A stretch of DNA of 64,000 nt. Origin: Cafeteria roenbergensis. Taxonomy: Eukaryota > Sar > Bigyra > Bicosoecida > Cafeteriaceae. Positions within the stretch are counted from its first letter, which is position 1. Every line of letters starts with the position of its first letter. Below are positions 19,722 through 31,301 of the stretch, one piece after another. The notes below the pieces were generated by a model, which was given only the letters and a program-made list of their open reading frames with translations, had not been told where the DNA came from and made no database searches. The stretch covers positions 744,001-808,000 of the forward strand of contig VLTN01000005.1 in NCBI GenBank assembly GCA_008330645.1, given 5' to 3'. The position numbers and the translations under genes were made by a program.

Positions 19722-20890
19722 TTGCTGCTGCTGCTGCTGCTGTTGCTGGGGGTGGTGGTGGTCGCGGCGGCGTGACCGGCCTCGGCAGCCGACAGTGACG
19801 GATCGGCCCACTGTACCATGGCGGGGGCGTATCCAACGTCGGCGGGGGCGCTTGTGCCTGCGGTGGGCAGCACTGTACGGAGCCCCTCGATGGCGTCGGC
19901 GAGCGCAGAAAAGGACTGGCGGGTCAGCGCAGCATCTGAGCCGGCGGGTGCTGCCGGTGCTGGCGCCGGCTTGGCTTGATCAGACGACGAAGACGACGAG
20001 GACGAAGACGCTGGCAGCTCTGCCGAGCCAGGTTGCTTGGTCGATCGTCCCGGAAGACGCGCGCGAGCAACCGCGGCTGATGCCTCAACCAGTGCCTGCA
20101 GCCGGGCAATCGTTGGGCCGAAGCGCTCGGCCGCGACCCTGGCCTCTTCCTGCTCCTGCCGCTGCTGCTGGATGCGCCGGACGGCAGCGTTGAACTCAGC
20201 GGGGGTTGCAGGCTTGAGCAGAATGGGGGGGCCCCCGGGGACGGAGCCGTCGTTCCGGACGATGTGGTACGGGTGATCGTTGTAGCTCACCACCGGGGTT
20301 GCCTGATCCTCCAGCAACGCCCTCACCGCGGACTGGATGCCGGGCTGGGCCATCACGGCGACATCAACTTCAGGCGACCGCACTGTCGAAGGGTCGACGA
20401 CGGCTGGGGCGGCTGGCTGGGGCTGGGCCGGGGGCGACGGGGCGGCGGCGGCGGCGGCTTCGACGCCAGCGGCTGGGGCGGCTGGGGCTGCCTGTTGCGC
20501 TGGGGCGGCCGCTTGGGGACCGTCAGCGTCGGCTGCCGTGTAGGACTGGCCAGAAGGGCCCTGTCCGTGCGCCGGGGGGTCTGTGCTGGCATGGTGTCCG
20601 TTGTCTGGCTGTTGAACGAAGCCGCTGGACGGAGCCGTGCTGGCATGCTCTGCCGGCGGGGCCTCCGAGGGGCGCGCCGCTGGGGAGGCCCCATGCTGCG
20701 GGCCGGCCGGGACACGGGCCGCGTCAGCATGGCGGGCGAGGTGGTGCTGGTCCGGCTGCGGCGCTGCGGCGGCCGGTTGGTAGGGGTGCGGCGCCAGCTG
20801 CTGCGGCGGCGCCGGCTGGTGTGCAGCGAACTGCTGGTGCGGCGGGTAGTGCCCCGGAGGCGGGCCGCCAGAACCTGCGGTCGCAAACAT
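14858..20890 (-). CDS. Large low-complexity protein with acidic, NLS-rich tail (about 2010 aa), function unknown
   Basis: One open frame runs from the first in-frame ATG (20890) to TGA at 14858. I do not recognise a family. The N-terminus is Pro/Gln/His-rich and prion-like (GHYPPHQQFAAHQP). The middle holds conserved-looking helical stretches, including VRWKRNTLDKQITKLRAQRD, a basic coiled-coil-like block around RREALVADAATQARWELHRE, and LLRLLGAEHGLVLGRWVP. A long acidic coiled coil (EEEAEAAREVIRER) follows. The last 120 residues alternate Asp/Glu runs with basic clusters (SKRRRYAAEEDEDYHAGG..KRMRD). This suggests a nuclear chromatin- or transcription-related protein, but that is inference. 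Poly-Ser, poly-Asp and (Ala-Glu)n runs come from triplet repeats. No intron is evident. Confidence 0.6.
14960..15036. repeat. CGT/ACG triplet tracts (poly-Asp in minus-strand gene)
   Basis: Two interrupted GTC triplet runs encode the poly-Asp tracts of the acidic tail of the minus-strand gene. Confidence 0.8.
15932..15962. repeat. GGA triplet run (poly-Ser in minus-strand gene)
   Basis: This is a perfect GGA/TCC triplet run in frame within the minus-strand coding sequence. A similar run sits at 19446-19480. Confidence 0.85.
19690..19748. repeat. CTG/CAG triplet run (poly-Ser in minus-strand gene)
   Basis: A GCTGCTG run with two interruptions is read on the minus strand as AGC codons, giving Ser tracts split by Asn-Gly. 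Confidence 0.85.
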
Positions 20891-21691
20891 CACCGGGGCA
20901 GCTCGCAGCGCGGGCGACTCAGTCGACGACCCGGGCGCCGACCAGCGGGAGGCGCGAGCCACACAAGCGCGGGATGGCGATGCGGCATGTCGACCGCTGC
21001 CGAGGCGGCCAAGGGGGGCGGCACTGCCGCTGGACGGGTGGAAGGGGAGGCGGGCGCGAGAGCCTGACGGGGCGCTTCTCAAAACTCAAACTGCCTCCGC
21101 GAACGACGGCGCAATCGGCTGGATGCATCGGCGAGATGCGGCGGCCGCAGGCCACACGACCCAGCGACTGGTCTCCCAGGCTGGGCGACTCATTGTTGGG
21201 CGGCGCTGCTGAGTCACCCGTCCACTACAGCAAGCGGAGCGCGGACGGCAATTTTACGAGCTGCCAAACACGGTCTCGCAAGCTGCAAGGGCCCCACACA
21301 GGCGCGCAGCTGGCCGAATCGGGGACGCATCACGCGAAGGCACTGCTCGCGCGCGTGCCAGGGGCGGATCGGGCAGCGACCGGCGGAGCACTGGAGCGCT
21401 GACAGCAATTGGTGCCGGGAGCCACCCACTTGCGCGAGAGGGGCGACGAGACTGACCTTGCGGGGCCGACATTGGCGCGCCCTGGGCGTTTCCTGGCGAT
21501 GGGCGTCAGGCCAGGTGCGTGACTGCCGTCCCTTTGCAGTCTGCGCCCTCGGGGAGTGGCGGCTGGCGCTGGGCATCGGCGGCTCGGGGCTTGCTGCGGG
21601 CGAGCCAGGGCCGGCAGAGCCGCCGCTTGACGAGGCGGGTGGGTTTGAATTGCCTGGCGCGATTGCAGCGCTCACACAGACGCGCAGGGCG
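20891..21691. promoter_or_regulatory. Intergenic region upstream of the 14.9-20.9 kb gene
   Basis: About 800 bp lie between the phosphotransferase stop and the next minus-strand ATG. The minus frame stays open past the ATG to about 21082 but has no further ATG, so an upstream exon cannot be excluded. Otherwise I see nothing recognisable. Confidence 0.4.
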
Positions 21692-23245
21692 CTACAACCT
21701 GCTCGCCCGGTCCGAGTCGGCTGCATCCATGGCGTCCTGCGCCATTCCCGCGATGAGGGGCGCCATCGCGCCGAGCTTTGCAGCGTGCTTGGATGATGCG
21801 ACTCCTCGCGCCGCCCTGTCAGCCAGCCCCTGCGCGATCACGCTGTACTTGAACAGCAGAAAGGCCTTGGCGAAGGCCCAGTCCGACATGGGCATCGCGC
21901 CCTTCCTCGTGGAAGCGTAGCGCGTCAAAATTGCGTCTTCGTCAGGCACGCCCGAGCCGTCAAGGTCTGCGCCCGCAAGCCCCTCCACGCGACCGGCAGC
22001 GCGGCCGCCCAGCACAGCCTGCGCCCGGTCCCACTGCGCCACGGCCTCGGGTGCTACAGCCCGGATCCGGTCCCCCAGGGCCGGGCTCGTCGCCTCGCCG
22101 GCGACCAGCAGGCCTGCTGCCGCGGGGTACCTGGCCCGCGACTGCAGCCTCGCCGGCGCGCCCGCGGACCGCGGAAACGCAAACATCCCGCAAAAGTTGG
22201 CAAGGTCGGCCAGCGGGTGGCCGAGCGTGCTGAGCTCCCAGTCCAGCACCGCAACAACACGTGGCAGCGTCGGGTGAAACACCAAGTTGTCGATCTTGAA
22301 ATCACCATGCACCAGACACCCGCTGCCGGTGGGAAGCCGCCGCCCGAACCAGGCAACCATGGCGTCCAGTCCGGGAAGCGGGGGCGCCATGCCGCCTGCG
22401 CTAGCAGATGCTTGGCCGCCGGAGCCGCCGCCGGCCTGGACGCCGGAGCCGCCGCCGGAGCCGCCGCCGGAGCCGCCGCCGGAGCCGCCGCCGGAGCCGC
22501 CGCCGGAGCCGCCGCCGGAGCCGCCGCCGGAGCCGCCGCCGGAGCCGCCGCCGGAGCCGCCGCCGGCCTGGACGCCGCTGCCAGCGCCACGGCCCCCGCC
22601 CGCGCCGCCGTCGCCGAGCGCGGCTCCGGCTGTCTCGTCGTCGCCGCCGCCGCGCTGGCGGCCGGCTGCCGAGCTCTGCGCGCGCGCGACCGCGGCGAGC
22701 CTTCGCAGCTGCCTCGAGTAGTACCCGGCGCCCCCATCGCGCCCAAAGTCGCTCAGGCCGGCACCCGCGAGGGGCGTGTCGTGGATCAGGCCCAGCACGC
22801 GCAGCGCGTCGGCGTAGCAGTCCGATCGCTCGGCGGGCTCCAGCGACGGCATGGCGGGGTCCGTGAATATCCGGCCGCGAATGGGCCGCATGGCGAAAAA
22901 GGGCGTGCCGATGATGCTCGAGTCGGTGCACAGGTGGAGCGGCTCGGGGACGGGGACGCTGCCCTGGGCCCAGAGCGCCGAAATCACCTCAAACTCCCGT
23001 TCAACGGCGTGGGCCGACGCGACCACCGCGCCCGTCGGCTTCTTCCGAATGACCATCTCGTGGGTTGGCGAAGTGGCCAAGAACGTGGGGTTGGACTGCC
23101 CGAAGCCGAACCGCCGCAGCCGCAGCGGCCCGCAGTAGCCCGGGAACGAGCCGCAAGCGCCGAGGTAGGCGCTCAGGCGCCGCGGGTCCGCCTCCAGCTC
23201 GTCCATCGAAGCCGCGGCCACAGGCACGTGCGGCGAGGCGCGCAT
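21692..23245 (-). CDS. ACAD10/11-type aminoglycoside phosphotransferase-like kinase with C-terminal SRL, about 517 aa
   Basis: The protein matches the kinase-like N-terminal half of animal ACAD10/ACAD11. It has GFGQSNPTF (nucleotide loop), VIRKKPTGAVVASAHAVERE (Lys and helix C), IGTPFFAMRPIRGRIF, and the catalytic loop HGDFKIDNLVFHP (near residue 313). The metal-binding DWELSTLGHPLADLA follows at about 335. The family phosphorylates 4-hydroxyacyl-CoAs or related substrates for beta-oxidation. Here the acyl-CoA dehydrogenase half is absent, so it is a stand-alone kinase. The last residues are ASRL and the terminal SRL is a known peroxisomal targeting (PTS1) variant. A ten-copy GGGS run is inserted between the N-lobe and the catalytic loop. 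I chose ATG 23245 as the first in frame; 23206 is the alternative. The frame is open upstream without an ATG. Confidence 0.88.
   Translation of the reverse strand: MRASPHVPVAAASMDELEADPRRLSAYLGACGSFPGYCGPLRLRRFGFGQSNPTFLATSPTHEMVIRKKPTGAVVASAHAVEREFEVISALWAQGSVPVPEPLHLCTDSSIIGTPFFAMRPIRGRIFTDPAMPSLEPAERSDCYADALRVLGLIHDTPLAGAGLSDFGRDGGAGYYSRQLRRLAAVARAQSSAAGRQRGGGDDETAGAALGDGGAGGGRGAGSGVQAGGGSGGGSGGGSGGGSGGGSGGGSGGGSGGGSGGGSGGGSGVQAGGGSGGQASASAGGMAPPLPGLDAMVAWFGRRLPTGSGCLVHGDFKIDNLVFHPTLPRVVAVLDWELSTLGHPLADLANFCGMFAFPRSAGAPARLQSRARYPAAAGLLVAGEATSPALGDRIRAVAPEAVAQWDRAQAVLGGRAAGRVEGLAGADLDGSGVPDEDAILTRYASTRKGAMPMSDWAFAKAFLLFKYSVIAQGLADRAARGVASSKHAAKLGAMAPLIAGMAQDAMDAADSDRASRL
22445..22564. repeat. 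12-bp minisatellite GGAGCCGCCGCC, 10 perfect copies
   Basis: Ten identical units lie inside the phosphotransferase gene, in frame on the minus strand as (Gly-Gly-Gly-Ser)10. Both ends carry a further copy preceded by the same GVQA-coding sequence (GGCCTGGACGCC). Confidence 0.97.
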
Positions 23246-24675
23246 ATGGAGCGCTGGCCCGTTGCGCGCCGCTCGCTCGAGAGTGGCGTCGTGCCGTCCG
23301 GCCTCGTTTGCCAGCCAGTAGTTCAGCCGAGTGTTGCAGTTCGCGCAGCCCAAATTGTGTTGTGTTTCCAGCTCGCCGTCCTGCCCCACAAGCGCTGTCC
23401 CGCGGCGCGTCGCGTGCCCGCACCGAACTCGCCCCCCCACATCCCCACTATGCAAGCGTGGGCGCCCCCTCTGGCCCGGAGCGCCACATGTGGGGGCGCG
23501 TTGGGCTGCTCACGGCCGGCGCCCGTCTGACTGGCTGGCAGCAGCGGGCGCGGCGCGCGCTGCTCTGGCGACCTACGGCGACAAGCGGACCGGCGAAGTG
23601 CCCCACGGGTGAGTGCGCATCGGCCTGGGCACGGATGGCCGCGGCCCACCGGCCGCAGCTGGCTCGGGGCGCGCCGCCGGCCAAGTGTGCGGACGTGACG
23701 GACCGAGCAACCCCGGCTTGTTCGGAGCGGGAAGTGAGTTTGCCCGCATTCCGCGCGACCGTGTGTTCGCCCGGAGCTGGGTGCGGCGGCGGCGCCGAAC
23801 CAACCCCGCAAAGTGCACGCGACGACGAGCAGCGCCACGGCTCGCGCGCGCCGCTGGCGAACGGCGCACCCACTGTCGGCTGCTTGCCATTCCGGGGGAT
23901 TTCTCGGACTTCCCGCTCGACCGCTCTGCAAAACGCTGCTCCGCGCTCCACGGCGAGCACCCTGGGAGCAGCCACCGGTGCCGGTATCACCGGCCGCGCT
24001 CCTCCAGACAACTGACACTCGCTGCATTCGCTCCTGCCCCTGTCTCGGGCATCGGTAGCTGCCGCCCTTGCACTGGCAGACTCGGGCAGCAAACGCGTGA
24101 GCTTCTGCGCCGCGGGCCACGCGCTGGCCAGAGCGGCGCACCACCCCGGGCCGCTTCCTGAGCCCTCCTCGCGCATGACAGCACTAGAAAGGGGAGTCTG
24201 GGCGCAGCCGGCCGCTCCCAGGCCACGGGTGCGGGGTCGATGGCCCCCGCTCAGGCGGGCGCTGCGACCGACTCTCTCGGCGCCGCGTCACGACACCGCC
24301 TCGCCCCAGACGACAAGGGGCCGGGCCCGGGGCGCCTCGGCACGTCACAGCCCTATCGCGTAGCCGGGTGCTGTCTTGCGCCAGCGCCCAGCGCGGTCCG
24401 AGGAGTTGGTGCGCTGGGGCTGTCGATGTTCGGCAGCGTGGCCAGCCGTCTGGCGAAGGGCGGCCAGCTCAGCACGCACGCACCCTGCCTGGAAAGGCTG
24501 CCCTGCTGGCTTTTCGCCTGCGCCCGAGCGCAGCCTCCCCGCGGCATGAGCTCACAGTCGCTTGCCGCCCGCTGTCAATCTTCACGGCTCCCCGGCTCGG
24601 CTGTGCTCCTGCATCCCCGCAGCGTTCCTGGAGCCGTCACGGCGCAACGGCCTTGAACCGGGCGGCGCCACAGCC
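23246..24675. promoter_or_regulatory. Divergent 1.4-kb intergenic region
   Basis: This is the longest non-coding stretch in the window. It separates the 5' ends of the phosphotransferase gene (-) and the TmcB-like gene (+). Promoters and 5' leaders of both are expected. A 242-codon minus-strand frame (23448-24176) has no recognisable content and looks like composition. I see no RNA gene or repeat. Confidence 0.4.
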
Positions 24676-27600
24676 ATGGACCACTCTGCGCCCCGCAAGA
24701 GCGCCATGAAGTCGGGCGGCGCTGCAAACGGAGCTGGGTCCCGGGCTGCGGGCTCCGTGCTGGGCGGCCAGAGCTCGGTGGGCTCGGACAGCACGTACTC
24801 TCGCGCACTCAACGCAACCAGGCTTGCCGAAGTCGAGCGCGCAATCTTCCTGAGCGTCTACTCCATGCTGAGCTCCAACTCGCTCAAGGACAAGATCCAG
24901 GCCCTTGCGTTCCTCATCGAGCCCATCCAGCTCCTGGCCACCAACTTTGCCATCACGGCCATGACCAGGCCAGCGTTGGACTTCGCGGGCGACTCTCAGG
25001 CAGTTTCCCGCTTCATCGGCGACGCCGCCGTCGTCCTCTCCAACCCCTTCACCGGGGGGTCCGACTGGTCCACGTCCCTGATCGACTTTTGGATGTGCTT
25101 TGCGCTGACTTGCTTCACGCTGGTCACGTTCGTGTACGTGGGCTACCGCCTCACGTTCTCGTCGACGTCTCCGGAAACTGCCCTCCTCGCGCTGAGAATG
25201 GTAGCAATGGTGGAATCCACGGTCTTGTTCATGCCCACTGTGGAGGTTCTGATGCGGTTTGCTCTCGTGCAGGCGAGCTCAACAGGCAGCCTCGGCGCCG
25301 AGTTCATTGCATTCCCCGCGCGCGAAGTGGAGCTTGGCCTCACCATTGCCAGCTGGCTTCAGCTCGTCATCTTCATTCCCATCTGCGTGCTCATCGCCAC
25401 GGTCGCGGTGGACGTGCAGGGCCTCTTCGGCATGAGCCACGGGCGCGCCGAGCTGCGGGTGCTGCTCATCAAGCTCGTGCTCGTGATCATCGTGCAGCTC
25501 ACGCCTCTTGAAGGCGTCGTCCTCGCTGCCTTCCTCAAACTCTTTCTGAGCCTGGCTCTGCTGTTCTTCGTCGTGCAGCTGCAGCCTTACAACGTGATGC
25601 AGGCCAACATGTTCCGAACGGCTGGAATCGCGCTCTTCACCTGGACCAGCATCATCGAGTGCGCTGCCGCGCTGGGAGCCCCTTCGCAGTACACTGCCGA
25701 CTTCTTCCTCCTCGGCGCCGTGCCCGCCTTGAGCGTTGGCGCGATGCTGTCCAAGATGCGCTGGCAGCGCGTGGTGGACAAGATGCCGACGACGGCCCGT
25801 CTGTGGGAGATGGTCGACGCAGAGGAGCGCTTCGAGGCGACTCTGAGCTCCTGCCTCACTCTCGACGACCCGACCGACCTTGATATTGCCGTGCGGCAGG
25901 TGCTCAAGCCTCCCGGGGCCACCTCTGGCTACCTCAGGGAGAAGCACGAGCGGACGCTGCGCCGCGTGCTGGGGATGCGGGGGCCCTTTGACCAGGGCGG
26001 ACCGGGCGACGCGACGGACAGCGGCGGGCGGGGCGGCATCGGGGCAGGCGTCGATGGCATCCGAAGAGACGAGGACATCGCCGAGGTGAACGGCAGGCTT
26101 GTGCGCATCGGCGACGAGGAACGCTTCTTCCTCGTCCACTGGCTCTACCAGCGGGCTGTTGCAGAGCAGGGCGATTCGTCGCGCCTCTGGACGTCGTACT
26201 TCAATTTCGTGCACTGGGCAGACACCGCGTCCAGGCTGCGCATGACCGCCGCCTCGCTGGCGCGCATCAACTCCCTGGACCTGCGATTCGCGGTGTTCCG
26301 GTACCTGGTGAGGCTGACCATGCCCCTCTGGCTCTGTGGCTCCGCGCATCTGCGCAACGGCTCGCGGCCCTCGCAGCTCCCAGGTTGCCGGGCCTCGTGC
26401 TGCAACACCGCTTGCCTCGCCGCGCTCTCTTGCAAGCACTGCCCTTCCTTGCGCCGCAGTTCGAAAAGCGCCGGTCCCAGGTGGGGCAGGGCCAGTCCAC
26501 GGTGCGCTACCTGGACCTCAGCAAGAGCATGCGCGCTGCCACGGTGTACCACGGCAAGGCGTACAGGGAGATCAAGGCGTTTTGGCTCAGTATCATGTCC
26601 CGCGGCGGCCGCCCGCCCATGGACAAGGTTCGGGCGAGCCTGCACCGCATCGGGGAGGCCGAGCGGCTCGCGTCGGCTGCGTTCAGCGCCCTGATCACAA
26701 AGCACAGCTACAGCACGCAAGTGCTGCGGTCGTACGCGACCTTCCTGCGGCAGGTGCACAACAAGCCCGAGGAGGCAGATCGATACATCGCCATGGCTGA
26801 CATGGTCGAGGAGGAAGCCGCCGCGGAAAAGGCCGCTGCTCTGGCCCACGCGCTTGGCAAGCAGGCCAGGCGCCAGGCGGCGCGGCGACGACGCACTCCC
26901 CCCGGGCAGAGGAGGCGCGGCAGGAGCGACGATGACGCCGACGCCGACGACGACGATGGCTACGGCCGCCACGGTGGTGACGACCGCCGGTGGGAGGACG
27001 ATGCTGCCGAGAGTGTCGAGCCGGCAGAGGAGCAGGACGCTGACGCTGGCGCCATCGTGCGCCGGCCGACGCTCGGCCTCTCGACCCAGCCAGTGCCCAG
27101 CGGGGCGGGAACGCCCGCAGGTGCTTCGGGCGCGCGTGCCCGCAGGGAAGGCGGTGCCGTGCTCAGTTCTGAAGATACCTCGGTCGCCAGGACTGCGTTC
27201 GGCCCAAGAGCGGGCACGCCCCCCGCAGGCGGCTCGCAGCAAAAGCAGCGACAAGCGCGGCGCGGCGCCAAGCAAGCCACAGCGGCTGGCCAGTTGGGCG
27301 TCCGGAGGACGGACGGCAGCCTTGTCACGCCAGGCGCAGCGGCAGCCGCGGGCCCCGCCAGCCAGAGCAGCCGAGACGACGCCTCGAGGTCCAGCGGCGC
27401 CGGCTCTGGCGCCAGCCGCGGAAGCGGCGGTGGGGGGTCGACCGACGCAGTGGACCCTGACGCAGACGACGAGGGCGGAATGGGCGGCCGGCTGGACCTC
27501 ACGCAGCCGTCGGGTGGTTTGGCCGTGCTTGGGGGGTTCAGCGGCGGCGCGGGCGCCAACGCCGGCGCCGACGCCGACGCCGACGCCGCGGGGGTTGGGT

Positions 27601-30600
27601 TTGGTGACCCGGAGGCCGCCCGCTCTGGCCTCCTCGAAGGAGTCAGCAGCGCTCGCGACGGGGCTGGCGATTCGGGCTCTGGCGCGGGCACGGCCAGCCA
27701 GTCGATGGACGGTATCGACGAGCTGGTGGGCGTGGACAGCGTCAGCAGCCTGTCAGCCGCAAAGCCCGCCGGGGCCCTCGATGGCACGGTGACCGGGGAG
27801 GCGATGCGCTCGACGGGAAACCCCTGGGCCGAGTCCGCGGAGGCCTCGGGCTTGCCAGCGCGGCCCGCAGCCGCCCAGGAGCCGCGGCGCGTGTCGCTCG
27901 ATCTGGGACACGGCGTGGTGGTGGAGCCTGGCGTGCGGGAGCAGGCGGCTGCCGAGGCCATGATGGCTGAGCACGCCATCGCGGCGTTGCGGGAGGAGGC
28001 CGCAGACGCGGAGGGGGGCGCCGGAGGCGGCGCTGGGGACGACGACGACGACGAAATGGTGGACCCGACCGACTCAGCTGCCGTGGCGCGCGCGCGCCGT
28101 GCCAAGGCCAGCAAAGCGATCCGCGTCATCGGAACAGTGGAGGTGGAGAGCGAGCTGGCGAACCCGCGCACCTGGCCGGGAATCAGGCGGTTCCGCAACA
28201 TGCTGCTCTCGTGCGTGTTCGCGGCGCTGCTCATGCTTACCGTCCCTGTGGCCACGAACATGGCGCTGCTGTCGGACATGCGCAAGTCAACGCTCGTGTC
28301 ATCCACGGCCAACCGCCGGGAGGCCATGATGTGGACGATGGGCAGTCTCCTCGCGGACATGGAGGGCGGCTTCTACTGGGACCGGGCGGCGTACCTCTCT
28401 GCGCCCGACTCGAACGCCTCGGCAGACGTCGGGCTGAAGGAGATGACGGGAGAGCTGCTTCACATCAACCACCGCCTCATTTTCTGCGACTACCCGGAGG
28501 CCGAGCTCTCGTCGTACGCGCACTTTGTGGACCATCCGGTGCTGGAGTGCCCGCCAGGTGTGGCCGTGTCGCGATCTCCCACGTTCGGCGTCCAGGGCAA
28601 GCTGTACGATGTGGTGAGCGGCAGCGCGTCCCTCAGCGACCTCCGCGCCGGGGAGGAGGAGGAAGTGTCCATCACCATCGTGGAAATCGACAAGCTGGCC
28701 GATGACATTGCCCAGCAGCACGCGTACAACCTGCAGTCAGCAGCCGAAACCGACCTCGAGCTGTCGCCGGCTCTGTACGTGGCCCTGACCCCCGCCGCAA
28801 CCATGGCCCGCTACGCTCGCATCTACAACATGTCCGACCCCCTCCGTCGCAACGCGGCTCTCAAGGCCGAGGGCGAGTACCAGGTGGCCCTCACCAACGA
28901 GCTGGAGTACACGCTGGCGTTCCTGTACAACGTCAAGTCTGCGGTGGCGGCCATGGCTGCCGCAGCCGACACGCTCTCCGACCGCACCGGCGTCGTCGGC
29001 GTGCAGTTCTTCGTGGTGCTCCTGCTCATCACTGTGCTGGCCGTGACCAACTTCCTGATCATGCCCTGGGTGCTGCTGCATGGGCTGGCCGACGGATACT
29101 TTGAGCAGCACCTCGGCTGGTTCGTGCTCGAGGCAATGCCCAGAAGCGTGCTGCGCGAAGCGCTCAAGCTGGCCGAGGGGGAGGGCGCCGATGGCATCAC
29201 AGACGCCTCTGCCATTGCCGTCAACTCCACCTTTCCCAAGTCCGGCGTGTCGGTGGGGGGGCGCAGCGGCACGTCGCCGGCTGGGGGTGGCTTCGGAGCC
29301 GGAGGCGGGGACATCAAGAAGGCGGCCCTTGCTGGCCTGACCGACCCCACGATGCTGCCCGACCCCGTGGTGACTCGCTTCGGGTCCTACGGGTACCAGG
29401 TGAGGCGCCACTCTGCGATTGGCAAGGCGCTGGCCAAGCTGGAGCGGTCCATCTGCTCCGGCTCCGTGCAGGTCAAGGGCCGTCGCGTGCCGTCGCTGGC
29501 AGAAATGGGCCGCCGCATGCGCGAGTCGCGCAAGGCAGTGGCCAGTGCGCGCATGCTTGCCAGGCAGGAGTCCGACGGCCAGTCGGACGACGCGGCGTAC
29601 GCTGCCGGCATCCTGCCCCCCTCGGCCAGGCAAGGCATGTCCATCAAGGCGCCCGTGGCGGCGTCTTCATCGGTCCAGGGCAACGCAGGGCCCGGCCGCA
29701 GCGTGGCCTGGTTCGGCAGCAAGCCGGTGCCGGGGTCTCCGGTTATGGTGGCGTCCAGCGGAGAGAGCAGCCCTGGTCGCGACGGCAAGGCCGTCGTTCT
29801 CCCCGACTCTGCGCAGGCCGCTGCGGCGCGCCTCCGCCCAGGCGCTGCGTCGTCGCGGTCTGGCGGTGGTGGTGGCCCGTCTGCCGACGGGAGCACGCCC
29901 GGGCACTCGCCGGCCGGAAGCCAGCACGACCTGACCGAGCTCACGCAGGCGGACGCCGAGATGGCCGCTTCTTCCAAAGCGTGGAACCCGCCCGCGGTCG
30001 AGGGCGCTGGGCACGCCAAGGTGGCCCCGGGAGAGTCAGCGAGCCCGGTGCAGACCCCCAGCAAGCCTGCGAGCGATGGAAAGACCGGCCTTCTCGCGGG
30101 CACTCTCCGCATGCCCCCCCTGGCCGTGTCAACGACCAACCGTGGTTTCGGCAACGCGAATCTGGGCTTGGGCAACTCGACTCTGATGCGGCGGTTGGCG
30201 AGTGACGCTTCGGGGACCACGGACGACACTCGGGACGCGAACCGTCGCAACGCATGGGGAGGCTCAACCATTGGCCCAGACACGGCGCGTGAAGGTGCTG
30301 GCTTGGGCGGCAGCGGGCTGGCTGACCAGGCCGGCTGCTGCAGGCGGCGCAAGGTGGCCAAGGACCCGCTGCAGTTGCTGCTGGACGAGCTGAAGAAGGC
30401 GGTCGTCAAGGAGCCCGCCTTTCTGAAGGCGCGCGAGGGGCTGCTCAAGTCTGCCGGGGTCGTGGTGGTGCTGGTGATCGCCCTCATGACTGTCCTCATC
30501 GTGACGTACTCGCGAGTGGAGATGCTCAACAGGCAGTTTTACGCCATGGGACGATACCAGGCGCTCTTTGCGCGCACGGGCTGGGAGCAGTCGGTGCGCC

Positions 30601-31301
30601 GGGCAAGGTCGAACTCGCAGTTCACCTGGGCAAAGATGATCAACCTGATGGAAAACAGGACCGTGTTCGACGAGTGGTACATCAGCCCGCTCTCGTCTTC
30701 GGGGGACGGCACCGTGACGTCATCGACGACGGTCATCACCGAGGTAGCGGCCGAGCTTGAGGTGTACTACCGCTGCGTGGTGTACGGCTGCGCGGACCTG
30801 CCCGACCCAGGAGGCAAGCCGGGGGATGTTATTGCCATCGACGGCGTGGCCACCAGCCCGGAGATCTCGATTTGGTTCTTCGGCGAGCGCGCCATCGACC
30901 GCAAGTTCAAGGAATACCAGTCAGCGCTGCGCAACGACCCGGACAAGCTCGTTCCAACCTACGAAGCGAGCTCCTACGAGGCCGCGCGGGAGCTGCCCCG
31001 GCTGTACGAGAAGGCATTTGAGGACTGGGCGAGCCTTTACTTGATCGAGGTCATCGCGGTCGTGTCCGTCATGGTCGTCGTGGTGCTCCTCATCATGATG
31101 CGCTATATTCGCGTGTTTATCTACAACACCACCATCGAGGTGCGGGAGTGGCGCTTCGTGCTGAGCTTGCTGCCCCCGGAGGAGCTCGCAAAGGTGCCGT
31201 TGGCCCAGTCCTTCATCACGTCCTCCGAGTGGACCACGTTTGCGAATCACGTTGACAGCGAGAATCTTGGAATCATCGACGAGGACGAGGCCCATATCTG
31301 A
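24676..31301 (+). CDS. TmcB/TmcC TPR-type polytopic membrane protein, about 2157 aa
   Basis: Two exons (24676-26307 and 26460-31301) are joined by a phase-0 intron of 152 bp (GTGAGG..GCAG). Residues 1-360 hold about six to seven hydrophobic segments (near 133-158, 165-195, 219-245, 261-300, 316-334, 342-358). A HAT/TPR-like helical region at about 400-700 includes LDLRFAVFRYL, the block around KSMRAATVYHGKAYREIKAFW, and LRSYATFLRQVHNKPEEADRY. That is the arrangement of the TmcB-like proteins common in ciliates and other protists. A disordered acidic stretch follows, then helices near 1122-1148, 1390-1416, 1875-1898 and 2070-2098. These pairs enclose two exported or lumenal segments of roughly 240 and 170 residues. 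A sensory or ciliary membrane role is suggested for the family but unproven here. The end is TGA at 31299. Confidence 0.8.

Larger units (their letters stand above)
2065..21620. repeat. Dense field of dispersed octamers GGCAGAGC and GAAACCGC
   Basis: Reading by eye on both strands, I count about 49 copies of GGCAGAGC/GCTCTGCC here. Positions include 2065, 3171, 3259, 4032, 4053, 4123/4131, 5625, 7225, 8853, 9552, 10119, 15640/15648, 17372, 18248/18260/18272 and 20647. There are also about 16 copies of GAAACCGC/GCGGTTTC, for example at 2173, 2902, 5701, 7648, 9222, 9529, 13129, 16669 and 18122. Base composition predicts only one or two of each over 19.6 kb. The copies fall in different reading frames, so they are nucleotide-level motifs. 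Two copies of the first motif sometimes abut as a palindrome (GCTCTGCCGGCAGAGC). Confidence 0.8.

Noticed and set aside
23448-24176. A 242-codon minus-strand frame between the phosphotransferase and TmcB-like genes
   Set aside because: It has no conserved pattern and no splice support, and long spurious frames are expected at this GC content.
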